Assembly (NCBI RefSeq): GCF_000444875.1
Contig: NC_021985.1
Coordinates: 3,667,535-3,731,534, forward strand
Reading direction: 5' to 3'
Length of the DNA: 64,000 bases
DNA from: Streptomyces collinus Tu 365
GTDB lineage: Bacteria > Actinomycetota > Actinomycetes > Streptomycetales > Streptomycetaceae
Within the stretch, counting starts at the first letter, position 1, and the number at the start of each line of letters is the position of its first letter. Positions 63,237-64,000 of the stretch are shown piece by piece. The position numbers and the translations under genes are program-made. Below the pieces are notes generated by a model. It saw only the letters and a program-made list of their open reading frames with translations. It made no database searches and was not told the origin of the DNA.

Positions 63237-63387
63237 GGCTGCTCCTGATGCCTGAAATGGGCGTACCTGTCCGCCCGGTGTGCTCCACCGGGCCGACGAC
63301 ACCACTCGTGCGATGGTCGCATCGAGCATATGGCCCGACACGGACAAGCGGTCCGGGTTGTACCGAACCGTTGTCCGGCCGCCGCCG

Positions 63388-63999
63388 TCAATCCGGCGCG
63401 ACGGTGCCGTCCGTGAGCCCGTCGTACATCCCGCGCACCAACTGCTCCCCCAGCCGGCTCGCGTGACGCAGCGCCCGCTCGAACTCGTCGAGGGCCCTGA
63501 ACCGCGCGCCGTAGCGCAGCTGTTCGTCCAGCGGGAGCCGGGGCAGCTGGAGGCGGCGGACGTCCAGGCGGGTGGCGGTGGAGGCGTAGCTGCTGGCCCG
63601 GCGGTGGTTGGCGGTGCCGCGCAGGAAGCCGGCGAGGAACCAGGGGTCGAGCGCCGCGGGATCGGGGCGCAGCAGCACGAGGTTGCGGCCCAGGGCGGCG
63701 CCCCCGGTCGTTCCGTCGATCACGCGCGCCACCGAGCCGCCGCCGAGCACCGGCAGGACGACGTCGCCCGGTTCGGTCAGCACGGCCTCCTCGTCGCTCT
63801 CCGGAAGCGTCCCGGAGGGCGCGGTCCCGGCGAGCACGTCGTGGTCGGTGAGCACGGGCACGCGCGTGTGGCCGCCGGTGCCGCCGGTGCGCAGCACCAG
63901 CGCGCCGCCGCGCGCGAGTTCGCCGACGGTGGTGAGCGGCCGGCGCGCGGGCGCCACCGGTTCGGCGGGCGGCGGGGTGAGGTCGGCGGTCAGCCGCAG
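63388..63999 (-). CDS. Partial protein with type I restriction specificity-like (HsdS) domain
   Basis: The frame is open to the right edge, so the N-terminal part lies outside the window. The visible ~200 residues look like a target-recognition half-domain: TVGELARGGALV, GDVVLPVLGGGSVARVID, LDPWFLAGFLRGTANHRRAS, then LDVRRLQLPRLPLDEQLRYG and a helical spacer LDEFERALRHASRLGEQLV. In related Streptomyces loci such a part is fused to an N-6 DNA methylase; whether that is so here cannot be seen. Confidence 0.7.
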   Translation of the reverse strand: MRLTADLTPPPAEPVAPARRPLTTVGELARGGALVLRTGGTGGHTRVPVLTDHDVLAGTAPSGTLPESDEEAVLTEPGDVVLPVLGGGSVARVIDGTTGGAALGRNLVLLRPDPAALDPWFLAGFLRGTANHRRASSYASTATRLDVRRLQLPRLPLDEQLRYGARFRALDEFERALRHASRLGEQLVRGMYDGLTDGTVAPD

Positions 64000-64000
64000 G

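Overview
The window looks like a piece of the core chromosome of a Streptomyces species. The DNA is very GC-rich with strongly GC-biased third codon positions and frequent GTG starts. The clearest marker is a leucine tRNA with anticodon TAA, the bldA tRNA of Streptomyces, at 43719-43802. From memory, the gene order (purE-purK, the sigI locus, hutI-hutU, cystathionine beta-synthase, thiolase, bldA, FtsX-type ABC transporter, ndh, ppx, divIC, eno, two rpf genes, P450, mazG) follows the S. coelicolor SCO304x-SCO310x region. No insertion sequence, prophage or CRISPR array was seen.

Layout. 1-3120: two LytR-CpsA-Psr (LCP) wall-polymer ligases, the first cut by the window edge. 3192-8222: a cysteine-rich copper-binding bundle protein, an acyl-CoA dehydrogenase, UDP-glucose dehydrogenase, a CGNR zinc-finger regulator facing two tandem glyoxalase-fold proteins, and the scar of a lost dipeptidase. 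8429-15981: membrane dipeptidase with purE-purK, a GtrA-like protein, a two-component pair and a POT peptide transporter. 16054-20048: a four-gene operon of secreted and membrane proteins framed by two related sortase substrates (LPQTG and LAETG). 20265-24528: the sigI partner-switching locus and a sigma-like/zinc-finger/transmembrane/ricin-lectin fusion. 24550-29976: a translationally coupled histidine-utilisation operon. 30415-32527: an operon with three Roadblock/LC7 proteins and a DUF4388-like protein. 33338-35715: an RpiR-type regulator coupled to a histidase-family protein that lacks the MIO triad. 36661-43329: cystathionine beta-synthase, SGNH hydrolase, thiolase, small conserved proteins and a Bax-inhibitor-type membrane protein. 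43719-50407: bldA, an ABC transporter, a cyclopropane-fatty-acid-synthase-like methyltransferase and NDH-2. 50853-54278: ppx, DUF501, divIC, eno. 54617-63999: two resuscitation-promoting factors (one behind a c-di-AMP riboswitch), a P450, a MazG protein, a SurA-type lipoprotein, a DUF1906 hydrolase, a Ser/Thr kinase with a membrane neighbour, and a partial restriction-specificity-like protein.

How it fits together. Many genes serve the cell envelope and development: LCP ligases, surface proteins, Rpf muralytic enzymes, DivIC, bldA, the SigI switch and a probable CYP107U1. Others are core metabolism: purines, histidine degradation, glycolysis, cysteine, fatty acids and NADH oxidation. At least seven genes (13307, 10143, 11431, 35926, 41772, 56890 and 58263) have a -10-like hexamer exactly 6 or 7 nt before the start codon, which points to leaderless mRNAs. 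Operons are tightly coupled by ATGA or GTGA overlaps. The candidates for less-described systems are the Roadblock operon, the sortase-substrate operon, the sigma-like/lectin fusion and the MIO-less histidase homologue with its RpiR regulator.
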